Source: Actinocrinis sp035650855 (GTDB lineage: Bacteria > Actinomycetota > Actinomycetes > Streptomycetales > Catenulisporaceae). From it: 64,000 nt of DNA. Positions 24,853 through 33,113 of the stretch are shown in pieces; within the stretch, counting starts at the first letter, position 1; each line of letters opens with the position of its first letter. The position numbers and the translations under genes are program-made. Location of the stretch: contig NZ_DASRGV010000027.1 in the NCBI RefSeq assembly GCF_035650855.1, positions 9,739 through 73,738 on the forward strand. The letters are read 5' to 3'. Below the pieces are notes generated by a model. It searched no databases and was not told the DNA's origin. It saw nothing but the letters and a program-made list of their open reading frames with translations.

Positions 24853-26202
24853 TCAGCCGACGGAGCAGGCGGTGCCGTTGAGCGTGAAGCCCGTGGGCGC
24901 CGCGGCGTTGCCGGTGTGGTTCGCCTGGAAGCCGAAGCTGGTGTTGCCTCCGGCCGGGATGGACGCGTTGTAGCTCACGTTCGTCGCGGTGACCGCTCCG
25001 CTGGACGGACTGATCGTCGCGTTCCACGCGGACACCACGGTCTGGCCCGAGGGCAGGGTGAACCCGAGCCGCCAGCCGTTGATCGCGCTGGTGCTGTTGT
25101 TGGTGATGGTGATGTTCTCGGTCAGGCCGGTGTTCCACGCGCTGACCGTGTCGCTGACGTGGCAGGCCCCTGATCCGCCGCCGCCGCTCTGCGACGGTGA
25201 GGCGGACGGTGAGGCCGAGGGCGAGGTGGACGGCGACTGGCTGGGCGAGGTGCTCGGCGACGGAGTGCCGCCGCCGCTGCCGTCGAGACCGAAGAAGTGG
25301 ATGGCGATGGCCGCCATGCCGGACAGCGGCAGGCTGTGTCCGACGCCTGCGATGCTGTACGCGTCAACCACCGGGCTGGTGGCGCTGCCGTAGGTGGTGT
25401 GCGTCCAGGAGCCGTTGACGACGCTCGTGGAGGACGGGGTCTGACTCACCCCAAGCACATTGGTCCACTGCTTGATCTCCTCGCCGAAGTTGTTGTAGTT
25501 CAGCGTGGTGTCCGCGGTGCCGTGCCACAGCTGCATGCGCGGCCGAGCGCCGCTGTAGCCGGGGTAGGCGTTGCGCACGTAGTCGCCCCAGGCCTGCGGG
25601 GTGTTGCTGACCTGGCCCTGGGCGCAGGCGGAGTTCCAGCCGTCGACCGTGCCGGTGTAGAAGCAGTGGAAGGGCACGCCCATGAATGCTGCGCCCGCCT
25701 TGAACACGTCCGGGTAGTCGCCGAGCATGACGTCCGTCAGCATGCCGCCTGAGGACGCGCCGGTGAAGTACACCCGGGACGAGTCACCGTTGTTGTGCTG
25801 CTCGACGTACTGGACCATCGAGACGATGTCCGCCGGGTCGCTGTTGCCGTTGTGGCTCAGCGCGGCGTCCGAGGACACGTCCCAGCACTGGCCGCTGCGG
25901 TTGGCGTCGGGGTAGATGACGATGAAGCCGTACTTGTCGGCCAGCGAGGCGAACTCGGTGCCGGAGTAGAACGCGGGTCCGGTGCCGGTGCAGTAGTGCG
26001 CGGCCACCAGGATCGCCGGGTGGGCCTGCACGCTGTTGGGCACGTATAGGTACATCTTGCTGTTGCCCGGGTTCGATCCGAAGTTCGTGATCTGCACCAG
26101 GGAGGCCGCGTGCGCGGCCGGGGCGAGCGCGATCAGCAGGCCGAAGGCCGCGGACACGGCCGCGGACAGTACCGCGGCCAGCGCTCTGGTTCTCTTCTTC
26201 AC
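24853..26202 (-). CDS. Secreted PHB-depolymerase/CE1-type esterase with CBM2
   Basis: A 449-residue protein; GTG start with AAGGAGGAG upstream. A signal peptide ends at AHAA (about residue 33). The alpha/beta-hydrolase domain shows the nucleophile elbow GASSGG, an acid in WHGTADTTLNY and a histidine in GVGHSLP. An early AHYCTGTGPAFY segment is characteristic of acetylxylan or feruloyl esterases annotated as PHB depolymerase family. A Pro/Ser/Gln linker leads to a family-2 cellulose-binding module (CHVSDTVSAWNTGL to GFTLNGTAC) with its terminal cysteines. It probably de-esterifies plant xylan at the cellulose surface. Confidence 0.9.
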   Translation of the reverse strand: MKKRTRALAAVLSAAVSAAFGLLIALAPAAHAASLVQITNFGSNPGNSKMYLYVPNSVQAHPAILVAAHYCTGTGPAFYSGTEFASLADKYGFIVIYPDANRSGQCWDVSSDAALSHNGNSDPADIVSMVQYVEQHNNGDSSRVYFTGASSGGMLTDVMLGDYPDVFKAGAAFMGVPFHCFYTGTVDGWNSACAQGQVSNTPQAWGDYVRNAYPGYSGARPRMQLWHGTADTTLNYNNFGEEIKQWTNVLGVSQTPSSTSVVNGSWTHTTYGSATSPVVDAYSIAGVGHSLPLSGMAAIAIHFFGLDGSGGGTPSPSTSPSQSPSTSPSASPSASPSQSGGGGSGACHVSDTVSAWNTGLTENITITNNSTSAINGWRLGFTLPSGQTVVSAWNATISPSSGAVTATNVSYNASIPAGGNTSFGFQANHTGNAAAPTGFTLNGTACSVG

Positions 26203-26272
26203 GGGCGCTCTCCTCCTTCGAGGAGTCTTGGTCGAGACGACGCTGTCTTGTCGGCCGGGCCGACGGTAGGAG

Positions 26273-26395
26273 TCGAAACATTTCGATCCAGAGCCCGGTA
26301 CCGTGGGTGCGTGTGACGGTAGGTGTGCGCACCCTGCTTCGTCAAGGTGCAGGTCATGGATCTAGAAATGTTCCGGGTGAATGACGGAAAATTTC
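26273..26395. promoter_or_regulatory. Cluster of operator-like palindromes before the esterase gene
   Basis: TCGAAACATTTCGA at 26273-26286 has perfect 6-base arms. At 26358-26374 the reverse strand reads GGAACATTTCTAGATCC, matching the first site and its flank (GAAACATTTCGATCC). GGAAAATTTC lies at 26386-26395. GAAAC-TTTC elements of this kind regulate xylan genes in actinomycetes; the adjacent LacI protein is the natural candidate to bind them. Confidence 0.5.
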
Positions 26396-26668
26396 ACGGC
26401 CCGCTGACCTGGAACGGCAAGTAGCGACCGCATCGCGGCAGTATCCCGGCCGCAGAGCGAGCGAGGCATGGGGGCCGGGCTCTCGTGCCGATGACCTTCG
26501 CCTGGCTGCGTTGTCGTCGGTCGACGGCCGCAGTGCCAGCTTTGCGGCTGGCGCCGCGTGGCGGGCCGCCTCCCTCCTCCGCCCTGCCATGCTCGGCCCT
26601 CGACCCGCTCGCCCACGCGGCGTCAGCCGCAAAGGCAATACAGCCGACCCCCACGCCTCGCTCGCTCT

Positions 26669-26674
26669 TATACT
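26669..26674 (+). promoter_or_regulatory. -10 element of a leaderless LacI transcript
   Basis: TATACT ends six bases before the GTG of the LacI gene, and there is no ribosome binding site. Transcription would start at or next to the start codon. Confidence 0.55.
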
Positions 26675-26680
26675 GCGGCG

Positions 26681-27721
26681 GTGACCGCACCCCGACGCGA
26701 CGGCGATCCCGGCGGGCAACGCCGCCGCGAGGTCACCGTCGCCAGCATCGCCAGGCTCGCCGGCGTCTCCGCGCCGACGGTCTCGCGGGTGCTCAACGGG
26801 AAGGCCGGGGTCGCGCTGGGCACCCGGCAGCGGGTCGAGGCGGTCATCCGCGAGCACGGCTACCGACGCCCCGAGGCGGACGCCCCGGCGGCCATCATCG
26901 AACTGATCTTCCACGCCCTGGAAAGCCTGTGGGCGCTGGAGATCATCCGCGGCGTGGAGCGGGTGGCCCGCGAACACGACCTGGCCGTGGTGCTCACCGA
27001 GATGGACGGGCGGCTCACCCCCGGCCACGCCTGGACCGAACAGGTGCTTGCCCGCAGGCCGACCGGCGTGATCGCGGTGTTCTCCGAGCTGACCGTCGCG
27101 CAGCAGTCCCAGCTGGCCAGCCGGGGGCTCCCGCTGGTGGTGCTGGATCCGACCGGCGAGCCGATGCACGAGACGCCGTCCATCGGAGCCACCAACTGGA
27201 GCGGCGGATTGGCCGCGACCCGGCACCTGCTGGACCTCGGCCACCGGCGGATCGCGATGCTCAGCGGGCCGGTGCAGTGGCCGTGCTGCCGGGCCAGGCT
27301 CGACGGCTACCGCTCCGCGATGGAGATGGCCGGAGCGGCGGTGGATCCGCGGCTGGTGCGCGTCTCAACCCTCTACGTCGAGGGCGGCCTGCGTGACGGG
27401 GCCGCGCTGCTGCAGCTGCCGGATCCGCCGACCGCGATCTTCACCGCGAACGACCTTCAGGCGCACGGGGTCTATGAGGCGGCGCGGCAGGCGGGCGTGC
27501 GGATTCCGCAGGACTTGAGCGTCATCGGGTTCGACGATCTGCCGTTCACGCAGTGGGCCGGGCCGCCGATGACGACGGTGCGGCAGCCGCTGGTGGAGAT
27601 GGGAGCGGCCGCGGCCGAGATGGTGGTGCAGATCGCCAGCGGTGAGCAGCCGCGGTACACCCGCGTGGAGCTGGCGACCGAGCTGGTCGTACGGCAGAGC
27701 ACGGCGCCGCCGAATCGGTAG
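26681..27721 (+). CDS. LacI-family transcriptional regulator
   Basis: A 346-residue protein from GTG 26681. The N-terminal helix-turn-helix reads TVASIARLAGVSAPTVSRVLNGK with the hinge helix further on. The effector domain resembles periplasmic sugar-binding proteins (GVIAVFSELT, LDLGHRRIAML, SVIGFDDLPF). It lacks the usual NxxAR hinge sequence around residue 60, which is replaced by a truncated, proline/alanine segment. It is divergent from the CBM2 esterase gene and probably controls it through the palindromes in between. Confidence 0.88.
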   Translation: MTAPRRDGDPGGQRRREVTVASIARLAGVSAPTVSRVLNGKAGVALGTRQRVEAVIREHGYRRPEADAPAAIIELIFHALESLWALEIIRGVERVAREHDLAVVLTEMDGRLTPGHAWTEQVLARRPTGVIAVFSELTVAQQSQLASRGLPLVVLDPTGEPMHETPSIGATNWSGGLAATRHLLDLGHRRIAMLSGPVQWPCCRARLDGYRSAMEMAGAAVDPRLVRVSTLYVEGGLRDGAALLQLPDPPTAIFTANDLQAHGVYEAARQAGVRIPQDLSVIGFDDLPFTQWAGPPMTTVRQPLVEMGAAAAEMVVQIASGEQPRYTRVELATELVVRQSTAPPNR

Positions 27722-27888
27722 CCCGGCGCCGGGGCAGGAGCGACATCGGCGCCGAGGGCGGAATCCGCAATTTTCGGCAGCTTTTCGAAACCGAACGCAA
27801 CCACGCCCAACGAGTGAATGACCTGCATGACAGCTCGTTCACAGGGCACTCGGCAGGCCCGTCAGTCGCACGGAAAGGACGAGGGCCG

Positions 27889-28371
27889 ATGGACGCGATC
27901 GTGCTGCTCAAGAACGACCACAAGACCGTGGAGAAGCTGTTCAAGCAGTTCGAGAAGCTGGCGAAGCAGGACGGCCAGAACACCAAGGCCAAGGCCGGCC
28001 TGGTCGCCGAGATCATCCAGGAGTTGACAACACACACGTACATCGAGGAATCGGTCTTCTACCCCGCGGCCAAGGCGGCCGGTCCCAAGGACGACGTGCT
28101 GGAGAGCGTGGAGGAGCACCACATGGTGGTCTGGCTGCTCTCCGAGCTCGGCGGGCTCGACCCGGCCGACGAGACCTACGACGCGAAGGTCCGGGTCCTG
28201 ATGGAGAACGTGCGCCACCACGTCGAGGAGGAGGAGGGCGAGCTGTTCCCCGAGGTGCGCAAGGCGCTGGGGCGCAAGCTGCTGCAGGACCTCGGCGAGC
28301 AGATGGAGGCGGCGAAGAAGGAGGCGCCCAGCGATCCGCTGAAGGTCAGCAGCGCCCGCGCCGGAGCCTGA
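27889..28371 (+). CDS. Hemerythrin HHE domain protein
   Basis: A 160-residue cytoplasmic four-helix protein. The ATG at 27889 follows AGGACGAGGG. Di-iron ligands are visible in order: NDHKTVEKLF (His10), HTYIEESVFYP (His and Glu near 50), EEHHMVVWLL (near 80) and VRHHVEEEEGELFP (near 110). Such proteins bind O2 or NO or sense oxygen via a non-haem di-iron site. A second hemerythrin is encoded in the formate dehydrogenase operon on the other strand, placing this gene in the same stress block. A terminator follows. Confidence 0.9.
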   Translation: MDAIVLLKNDHKTVEKLFKQFEKLAKQDGQNTKAKAGLVAEIIQELTTHTYIEESVFYPAAKAAGPKDDVLESVEEHHMVVWLLSELGGLDPADETYDAKVRVLMENVRHHVEEEEGELFPEVRKALGRKLLQDLGEQMEAAKKEAPSDPLKVSSARAGA

Positions 28372-28388
28372 CCGCCGGCCCGGTACGC

Positions 28389-28417
28389 CCGCCGCGCCAA
28401 CCGCGTTGGCGCGGCGG
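28389..28417. terminator. Terminator hairpin
   Basis: A perfect 13-bp stem CCGCCGCGCCAAC with a 3-base loop lies between the convergent hemerythrin and metallo-hydrolase genes. Confidence 0.75.
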
Positions 28418-28450
28418 TGACCTTGGTGCTGCGCGCGACGCGACCCGGTT

Positions 28451-29869
28451 TCAGAGCCGCACGTGCTCGTCCATGGTCGGCACGACGGCGGTCCAGCCGA
28501 GCTCTTCCGCGATGCGATCGCGCAAGGTCGCGGAGGCCGACGGCTCGCCGTGCACGACGAAGACGGTGTCGGGCTCGCGTCCGGCGCGCAGCCACGAAAG
28601 CAGGTCGTCGGCGTCCGCGTGCGCGGAGAACCCGGGCAGTTCGACTACCTCCGCGCGCACCGGGATGTAGCGCCCGTGCATCTTCAGCGTTCGGGCGCCG
28701 TCAAGCAGGCTGCGCGCCCGGGTTCCCGCTGCGGCGAAGCCGACTAGCAGGATGGTGTGGCGCGGGTCGGGCGCCATGCGCTCAAGGTGGTGCAGGACGC
28801 GTCCGCCTGTCGCCATGCCTGAGGCGGAGATGATGATGGACGGCATCGCCGGATCGTTAAGGCGTTGGGACTCCTCTCGGGTGCGCGCCTCCACGATCGC
28901 GCCGGTGTCGAAGGGGTCGTCCTCCCGGTCGAGCAGCTGAGGGCTGAGCTGATCGCAGCGCGAGGTAAGGGCTTTGCGATAGATGTCCAGGGCGGCCAGG
29001 GCCATCGGGCTGTCGACGTAGACCGGCAGGCGCGGTATCCGCTCGGCGCTCAGCAGCCGGGACAGCTCGTGAAGGATCACCTCGGTGCGGTCGACCGCGA
29101 AGGCCGGGATGAGCAGGGAGCCGCCACGTGACGCGGTGCGCCGGATCACCTCGGCCAGCCGCTCGCCGACGTGCTCGACCTCGTGTGCCCGGTCGCCGTA
29201 TGTGGACTCGATCAGGACGGTGTCGGCGTCGTCGTACGGGTCGGCCGGCCGGAACAGCGGGTGGCCGGGCCGGCCCAGGTCGCCGCTGACCACCAGGCGG
29301 TGCGGATGCCGGCCGGCCAGGTCCAGGCTGACCCAGCTGGAGCCGAGGATGTGGCCCGCGTTGTGGAAGAGCAGTTCGACGCCCGGCGCGACCTCGACGT
29401 GCTCGCCGAATCGGGCGGTGTGAAAGCGGCTGATCGCCAGTTCCGCGTCCTCGGCGGTGTAGAGGGGCAGCGCGGGGCGGTGCTTGGACCAGCCGTGTTC
29501 ATTCGCGTGGCGCGCGTCCTCCGCCATGAGATGCGCGCTGTCCTTGAGAACGATCGCGGCCAGCTGCGCGGTGTCCCCGGTGGCGTAGACCGGCCCGCGG
29601 AAGCCGTGGTTCACCAGCGCGGGCAGGTAGCCGCAGTGGTCCAGATGCGCGTGCGTGATGACGACGGCATCGATGTCGCGGGCGTCGAGTGGAAGCGGCC
29701 GCCAGTTGCGTCGGCGCAACTCGCCGAGCCCTTGGAACAGCCCGCAGTCGACCAGGACGCGCTGCCCACGCGGCGACTCGACCAGGAATTTGCTCCCGGT
29801 CACGGTCCCGGCTCCGCCGAGAAACGTCAGGGCACCGTGCGATCGTGCGCGCTCATGTGTCATCACCAT
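28451..29869 (-). CDS. Metallo-beta-lactamase/beta-CASP RNase-like protein
   Basis: A 472-residue protein (ATG 29869, or 29863). The MBL fold shows FLGGAGTVTGSKFLVE at the N-terminus, the zinc motif HAHLDHCGYLP near 75, HNAGHILGSS near 170 and SGDLGRP. The beta-CASP cap and C-terminal RMMBL region follow (SASGMATGGRVLHHLE, FSAHADADDLL, VFVVHGEPSA). This is the CPSF73/YsgA-like class of RNA-processing nucleases. It often sits with stress or hypoxia genes in actinobacteria. It is separated from the formate dehydrogenase operon by 186 bases on the same strand. Confidence 0.9.
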   Translation of the reverse strand: MVMTHERARSHGALTFLGGAGTVTGSKFLVESPRGQRVLVDCGLFQGLGELRRRNWRPLPLDARDIDAVVITHAHLDHCGYLPALVNHGFRGPVYATGDTAQLAAIVLKDSAHLMAEDARHANEHGWSKHRPALPLYTAEDAELAISRFHTARFGEHVEVAPGVELLFHNAGHILGSSWVSLDLAGRHPHRLVVSGDLGRPGHPLFRPADPYDDADTVLIESTYGDRAHEVEHVGERLAEVIRRTASRGGSLLIPAFAVDRTEVILHELSRLLSAERIPRLPVYVDSPMALAALDIYRKALTSRCDQLSPQLLDREDDPFDTGAIVEARTREESQRLNDPAMPSIIISASGMATGGRVLHHLERMAPDPRHTILLVGFAAAGTRARSLLDGARTLKMHGRYIPVRAEVVELPGFSAHADADDLLSWLRAGREPDTVFVVHGEPSASATLRDRIAEELGWTAVVPTMDEHVRL

Positions 29870-30055
29870 GACTCGGCCCCTCTCCGCCGGCGCGCTGACG
29901 GAGCCGTCGGGCTGCGTCTTCGGCGCCGGACAAGGTCGTCGGCCCTTGAATCCTGCGCGCCCGACCCGCGACGGGCATGGGCCGAACGGCCTGCGACCGA
30001 CCGGACTGTAGTCCTGTCGAGGCGGTCCTCTTGAGGAGGTCCCCTTGGGGAGTCT

Positions 30056-30544
30056 CTAGTGGTCCGGGTCTTCCTTTTCGGCGTCGTCGGAGCCGCGTCC
30101 GGCCTTGAACGTGCGGCGATACCGCTCCTGCGCCTCCTGTACCGCGTGTGGCCCGATCCAGCCGAGCGGCTTCACGTCCACGACCAGAGGCTCGTGGTCG
30201 GGACCGTTGCCGACCACGCGGCCGAGCAGGATCCACGGCTGCTGCTCCGGCCGTCCGTCGCTGAGATCCGCGTACTTGCACACCCGCCGCGCGATCCAGT
30301 CCGCGCTCGGCCGCGGCCACCACGACTCAGGGGTCAGATTCGTCACCGACAGGCCCGGCAGCTCCACCTCGGCCTCGTAGTCGGTGCTCTTCGCCCCGTC
30401 GGTCTGTGGCCCGCGCGAGTAGCGCACGAACACGTACTCGTGTGCGATCACCGTGTCGACCAAGGCTTCGAAGTCGTCGATGACCGGCATGTCCGGGGCC
30501 TGATCCCCGGCGGCGGAGCCGCCGTCCGCAAAGGTCTCGCTCAT
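30056..30544 (-). CDS. DUF6098-family protein
   Basis: A 162-residue soluble protein. The pattern YVFVRYSRGPQTDG, STDYEAEVELPGLSV and SWWPRPSADWIARRV, followed by WILLGRVVGNGPDHEPLV, matches what I know as the DUF6098 family, found widely in actinomycetes near hemerythrin and stress genes. Function is unknown. It is the last gene of the formate dehydrogenase transcription unit, 13 bases after the holin-like gene. The charged, Asp/Glu-rich tail is probably disordered. Confidence 0.7.
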   Translation of the reverse strand: MSETFADGGSAAGDQAPDMPVIDDFEALVDTVIAHEYVFVRYSRGPQTDGAKSTDYEAEVELPGLSVTNLTPESWWPRPSADWIARRVCKYADLSDGRPEQQPWILLGRVVGNGPDHEPLVVDVKPLGWIGPHAVQEAQERYRRTFKAGRGSDDAEKEDPDH

Positions 30545-30557
30545 GGTCCGGTCCGGT

Positions 30558-30947
30558 TCAGGAAGGCGTGCCCGGCGGGATCTCGGCGCCTGACGCGACC
30601 GCGTCCTGCCGGTTCTCGGCCAGAGTCTCGGTGGAGGCGTCCGCAGCCTCCTTGATCTTCTTCATTCCGGCGGTGGCCAGGGCAGCCGCGCCCGCGCCAT
30701 ACGCGGCGGTCATCGTCATTGCGGCCAGTGGACGCGGCATCACCGCCTCCAGCGTCCGCAGCGCCGACTGGTGCGCCGCCGCGAGCGCGAGCAGTCCGCA
30801 CGTCCCGGCGCCGGCCAGCAGGACCGCTCCGGCGCCCGCGTCGCGCATGGTGTCCGCCAGGTCCCGGGTCAACTGCTCGACTTGTTCGCGCACGAGCGCG
30901 GCCGTGTCGCGCGTCAGCCGTGTGGCCGCGGTTTCCGTTCCGGTCAT
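30558..30947 (-). CDS. Small membrane protein, Actinobacterial Holin-X-like
   Basis: A 129-residue protein; ATG 30947 with GGGAGGAAG upstream. An N-terminal amphipathic helix (LVREQVEQLTRDLADTMRD) precedes two hydrophobic segments (GAVLLAGAGTCGLLALAAAH and AMTMTAAYGAGAAALATAG). This layout matches the Phage_holin_3_6/Holin-X family, found as membrane proteins outside phages in actinobacteria. No phage genes are nearby. It sits in the formate dehydrogenase operon, 13 bases after NrfD. Confidence 0.65.
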   Translation of the reverse strand: MTGTETAATRLTRDTAALVREQVEQLTRDLADTMRDAGAGAVLLAGAGTCGLLALAAAHQSALRTLEAVMPRPLAAMTMTAAYGAGAAALATAGMKKIKEAADASTETLAENRQDAVASGAEIPPGTPS

Positions 30948-30960
30948 CAGCTTCCTCCCG

Positions 30961-32145
30961 TTACTGAGTCGCCTTCGCGTTCGTCTCGGCCCCGGCCTCG
31001 CCCTTCGGCTGTGGCTCCGCCTGCGCCTCGCTGCGCGCCTTCTCCTGCTCAAGGCGCTCGCGCTGCGGCACGACCGTGTACTTCGGGTCGCGCGCGCTGG
31101 CCACGCCCGCCTTGAAAATGCCGAAGCGGGTGAGCGCGGAGCCGGTCAGCAACGCCGCGCCAGCCGCCCGCCGAAGCAGGGAGCTGCGGCGCCCGGCCGC
31201 GGCACCGACCGCCCCGGCCGTGGTCAGCACCTCCGCCGCCTTCATCAGCCGGCCCGCCGCACCCTCGTGATAACACTCGGCGGCCAGGCCCATCCGCTCC
31301 TCCATGAACTTGGACGCGCCGACCTCGGCCATCGCGGCGATCGCGCCAAGGCGGCGCACAGGTTCCACCTCGCCGGCCGGCGCGGCCAGCAGCCCGAGTC
31401 CGCAGGCGGCCGCGGTCGCCGAGGACGCGAACACGAACGGCATCTCGCGATGGCCTTCGTGCCAAGCCGGAACGGCGGTGTTGGAGATCAGCGCGGCCGT
31501 GTACGTGGCCAGCGCCGGACCGAGCGCGCCCGCGCCGTAGGTCGCCGCCGCGCCGATCGGACGCAGCTTGCCGGTCACCGAGGACGCGGCCGCGGCGCCG
31601 GACAGCGGCGCGAAACCGGCCAGGATCCACGAGCCGACGCTCATCGGCGAGGTCGGCTTGAACATACGCAGCATGTTGAGGAAGCGGGCCGGCCGCCCGA
31701 GGTCGTGCACGAGGGCGACCAGCGACAGCCCCGCGGCCGCCGCCGCGCCGGTCTTCATCACGTGGGCGAGCCCGGGCCGCCCGCTGGCCTGCGCCGCCGC
31801 GGCGATGGTGCCGCCCGCTCCGGCCAGGCCGCCGAGGAACAGGTATCCGGCGATATCAGGAGCCTGCCAGGTCGGCTCGTTGAGGATCGGCTTGCCGTAG
31901 TACGACTGGAACTCGGCGCGCGGGACCATGAGTTCCTCGCGCTTGCCGCCTTTCCGGCCCGGCGCGCGCTGGCCGACGTCAGGCTTCTTAGACGGGCTGG
32001 CCGCGACCTCGGAGAGCACGGCCGAACCGGGTACCGCCTCGCGTCCGGGCTGCGCCATCGAGGAAAGACCTTCGCGAGTGACGGCATGCGCGTGTCCGTT
32101 GCCCGTGTTCTCGAGCGTATTGCGCGTCTTGCGTGCCTTACTCAT
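30961..32145 (-). CDS. NrfD/PsrC-like membrane quinone-reacting subunit
   Basis: A 394-residue protein. The ATG at 32145 overlaps the previous stop (ATGA), and GGAGGG lies upstream. A charged cytosolic leader of ~110 residues is followed by about eight membrane helices with the family's LVALVHDLGRPARFLNML motif (near 170) and FKPTSPMSVGSW. NrfD subunits pass electrons from Fe-S subunits to the quinone pool. With the two preceding genes it forms a membrane-bound formate dehydrogenase that uses NrfD in place of a cytochrome b subunit. Confidence 0.88.
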   Translation of the reverse strand: MSKARKTRNTLENTGNGHAHAVTREGLSSMAQPGREAVPGSAVLSEVAASPSKKPDVGQRAPGRKGGKREELMVPRAEFQSYYGKPILNEPTWQAPDIAGYLFLGGLAGAGGTIAAAAQASGRPGLAHVMKTGAAAAAGLSLVALVHDLGRPARFLNMLRMFKPTSPMSVGSWILAGFAPLSGAAAASSVTGKLRPIGAAATYGAGALGPALATYTAALISNTAVPAWHEGHREMPFVFASSATAAACGLGLLAAPAGEVEPVRRLGAIAAMAEVGASKFMEERMGLAAECYHEGAAGRLMKAAEVLTTAGAVGAAAGRRSSLLRRAAGAALLTGSALTRFGIFKAGVASARDPKYTVVPQRERLEQEKARSEAQAEPQPKGEAGAETNAKATQ

Positions 32146-33113
32146 CCGCGCACCCTCCTCATCGCCGACCCGGCTCCCCGGCCGGGAGTCGCGGCGAAGG
32201 CCGCTGCGATGCCTCCGGCCAGTGCGAGGGCGGCCATTCCGACCCGTCGCCACATCTCCGGCAGGTCCCTTGTCGTCACCTTCGGGTCCGGCGGCAGCCC
32301 GTACACCTCGGGCTCGTCCAGCAGCAGGAAGAACGCGCCGTCGCCACCGACGCCGTCGTTCGGATCGTGGCCGTACAGCCGCGCCTCGGGAACGCCGGAC
32401 GCGTGCAGCTGCGCCAAGCGCTCATCGGCTCGGGCGCGCAGTTCGTCGACCGGCCCGAACTGGATCGAGTCGGTCGGGCAGGACTTGGCGCACGCGGGTT
32501 CGGTCCCGGCCTGAAGCCGGTCGTAGCACAGCGTGCACTTCCACATCCGGCCGTCGTCCGGGCGCTCGTCGATCACGCCGTACGGGCAGGCCGGGACGCA
32601 GTACCCGCAGCCGTTGCACACGTCCTCCTGCACGACGACGGTGCCGAACTCGGTGCGGATCAGCGCACCGGTCGGGCACACGTCCAGGCACGCGGCCTCG
32701 GTGCAGTGCTTGCACACGTCTGAGGCCATCAACCAGCGCACTGGATTGTCGCCGTCGGCGGCCACCGCGGATGGACTGCCTGCACCTGCGACCGCACCGA
32801 CCGCACCGGCGGCGACCTGTGCCGGCGTGGTGATCTGCGCGCCCATGGGCTTGGTCTGCTCGATGAACGCGACGTGCCGCCAGGTGTCCGCGCCGAGGCC
32901 CTGCGTGTTGTCGTAGGACATGCCGGTGAAGACCAGCCCGTCCTCCGGAACGTGGTTCCACTCCTTGCACGCCACCTCGCAGGCCTTGCAGCCGATGCAC
33001 ACCGAGGTGTCGGTGAAGAACCCCATGCGCGGCGGCGCGTCCGGGTAACCGGTCGCCCGCGCCGGGTCCTGGCCGTTGTCGAAGGCTGAGATCTGCACGT
33101 CCACGACTGCCAT
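32142..33113 (-). CDS. Formate dehydrogenase Fe-S (beta) subunit, FdnH-like
   Basis: A 323-residue protein. Four [4Fe-4S] motifs are evident: CIGCKACEVACKEW, CKHCTEAACLDVCPTG, CNGCGYCVPACPYG and CTLCYDRLQAGTEPACAKSCP. A linker between the first two motifs is Ala/Gly-rich. The C-terminus ends in a hydrophobic helix (MAALALAGGIAAAFAAT) that could anchor it. Its ATG overlaps the stop of the catalytic subunit (TGATG), and its own stop overlaps NrfD. It passes electrons from the molybdopterin subunit to NrfD. Confidence 0.92.
   Translation of the reverse strand: MAVVDVQISAFDNGQDPARATGYPDAPPRMGFFTDTSVCIGCKACEVACKEWNHVPEDGLVFTGMSYDNTQGLGADTWRHVAFIEQTKPMGAQITTPAQVAAGAVGAVAGAGSPSAVAADGDNPVRWLMASDVCKHCTEAACLDVCPTGALIRTEFGTVVVQEDVCNGCGYCVPACPYGVIDERPDDGRMWKCTLCYDRLQAGTEPACAKSCPTDSIQFGPVDELRARADERLAQLHASGVPEARLYGHDPNDGVGGDGAFFLLLDEPEVYGLPPDPKVTTRDLPEMWRRVGMAALALAGGIAAAFAATPGRGAGSAMRRVRG

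Larger units (their letters stand above)
26203..26680. other. Intergenic region with several GAAA/TTTC palindromes
   Basis: This region lies between the divergent esterase and LacI genes. No gene is supported. It contains three related inverted motifs (26273-26286, 26358-26374 and 26386-26395), listed as an operator cluster, and a leaderless promoter at its right end. Confidence 0.55.

Noticed and set aside
30558..30947. Prophage remnant suggested by the holin-like gene
   Set aside because: No other phage genes, integrase or attachment site is present, and the family occurs as ordinary membrane proteins in actinobacteria.
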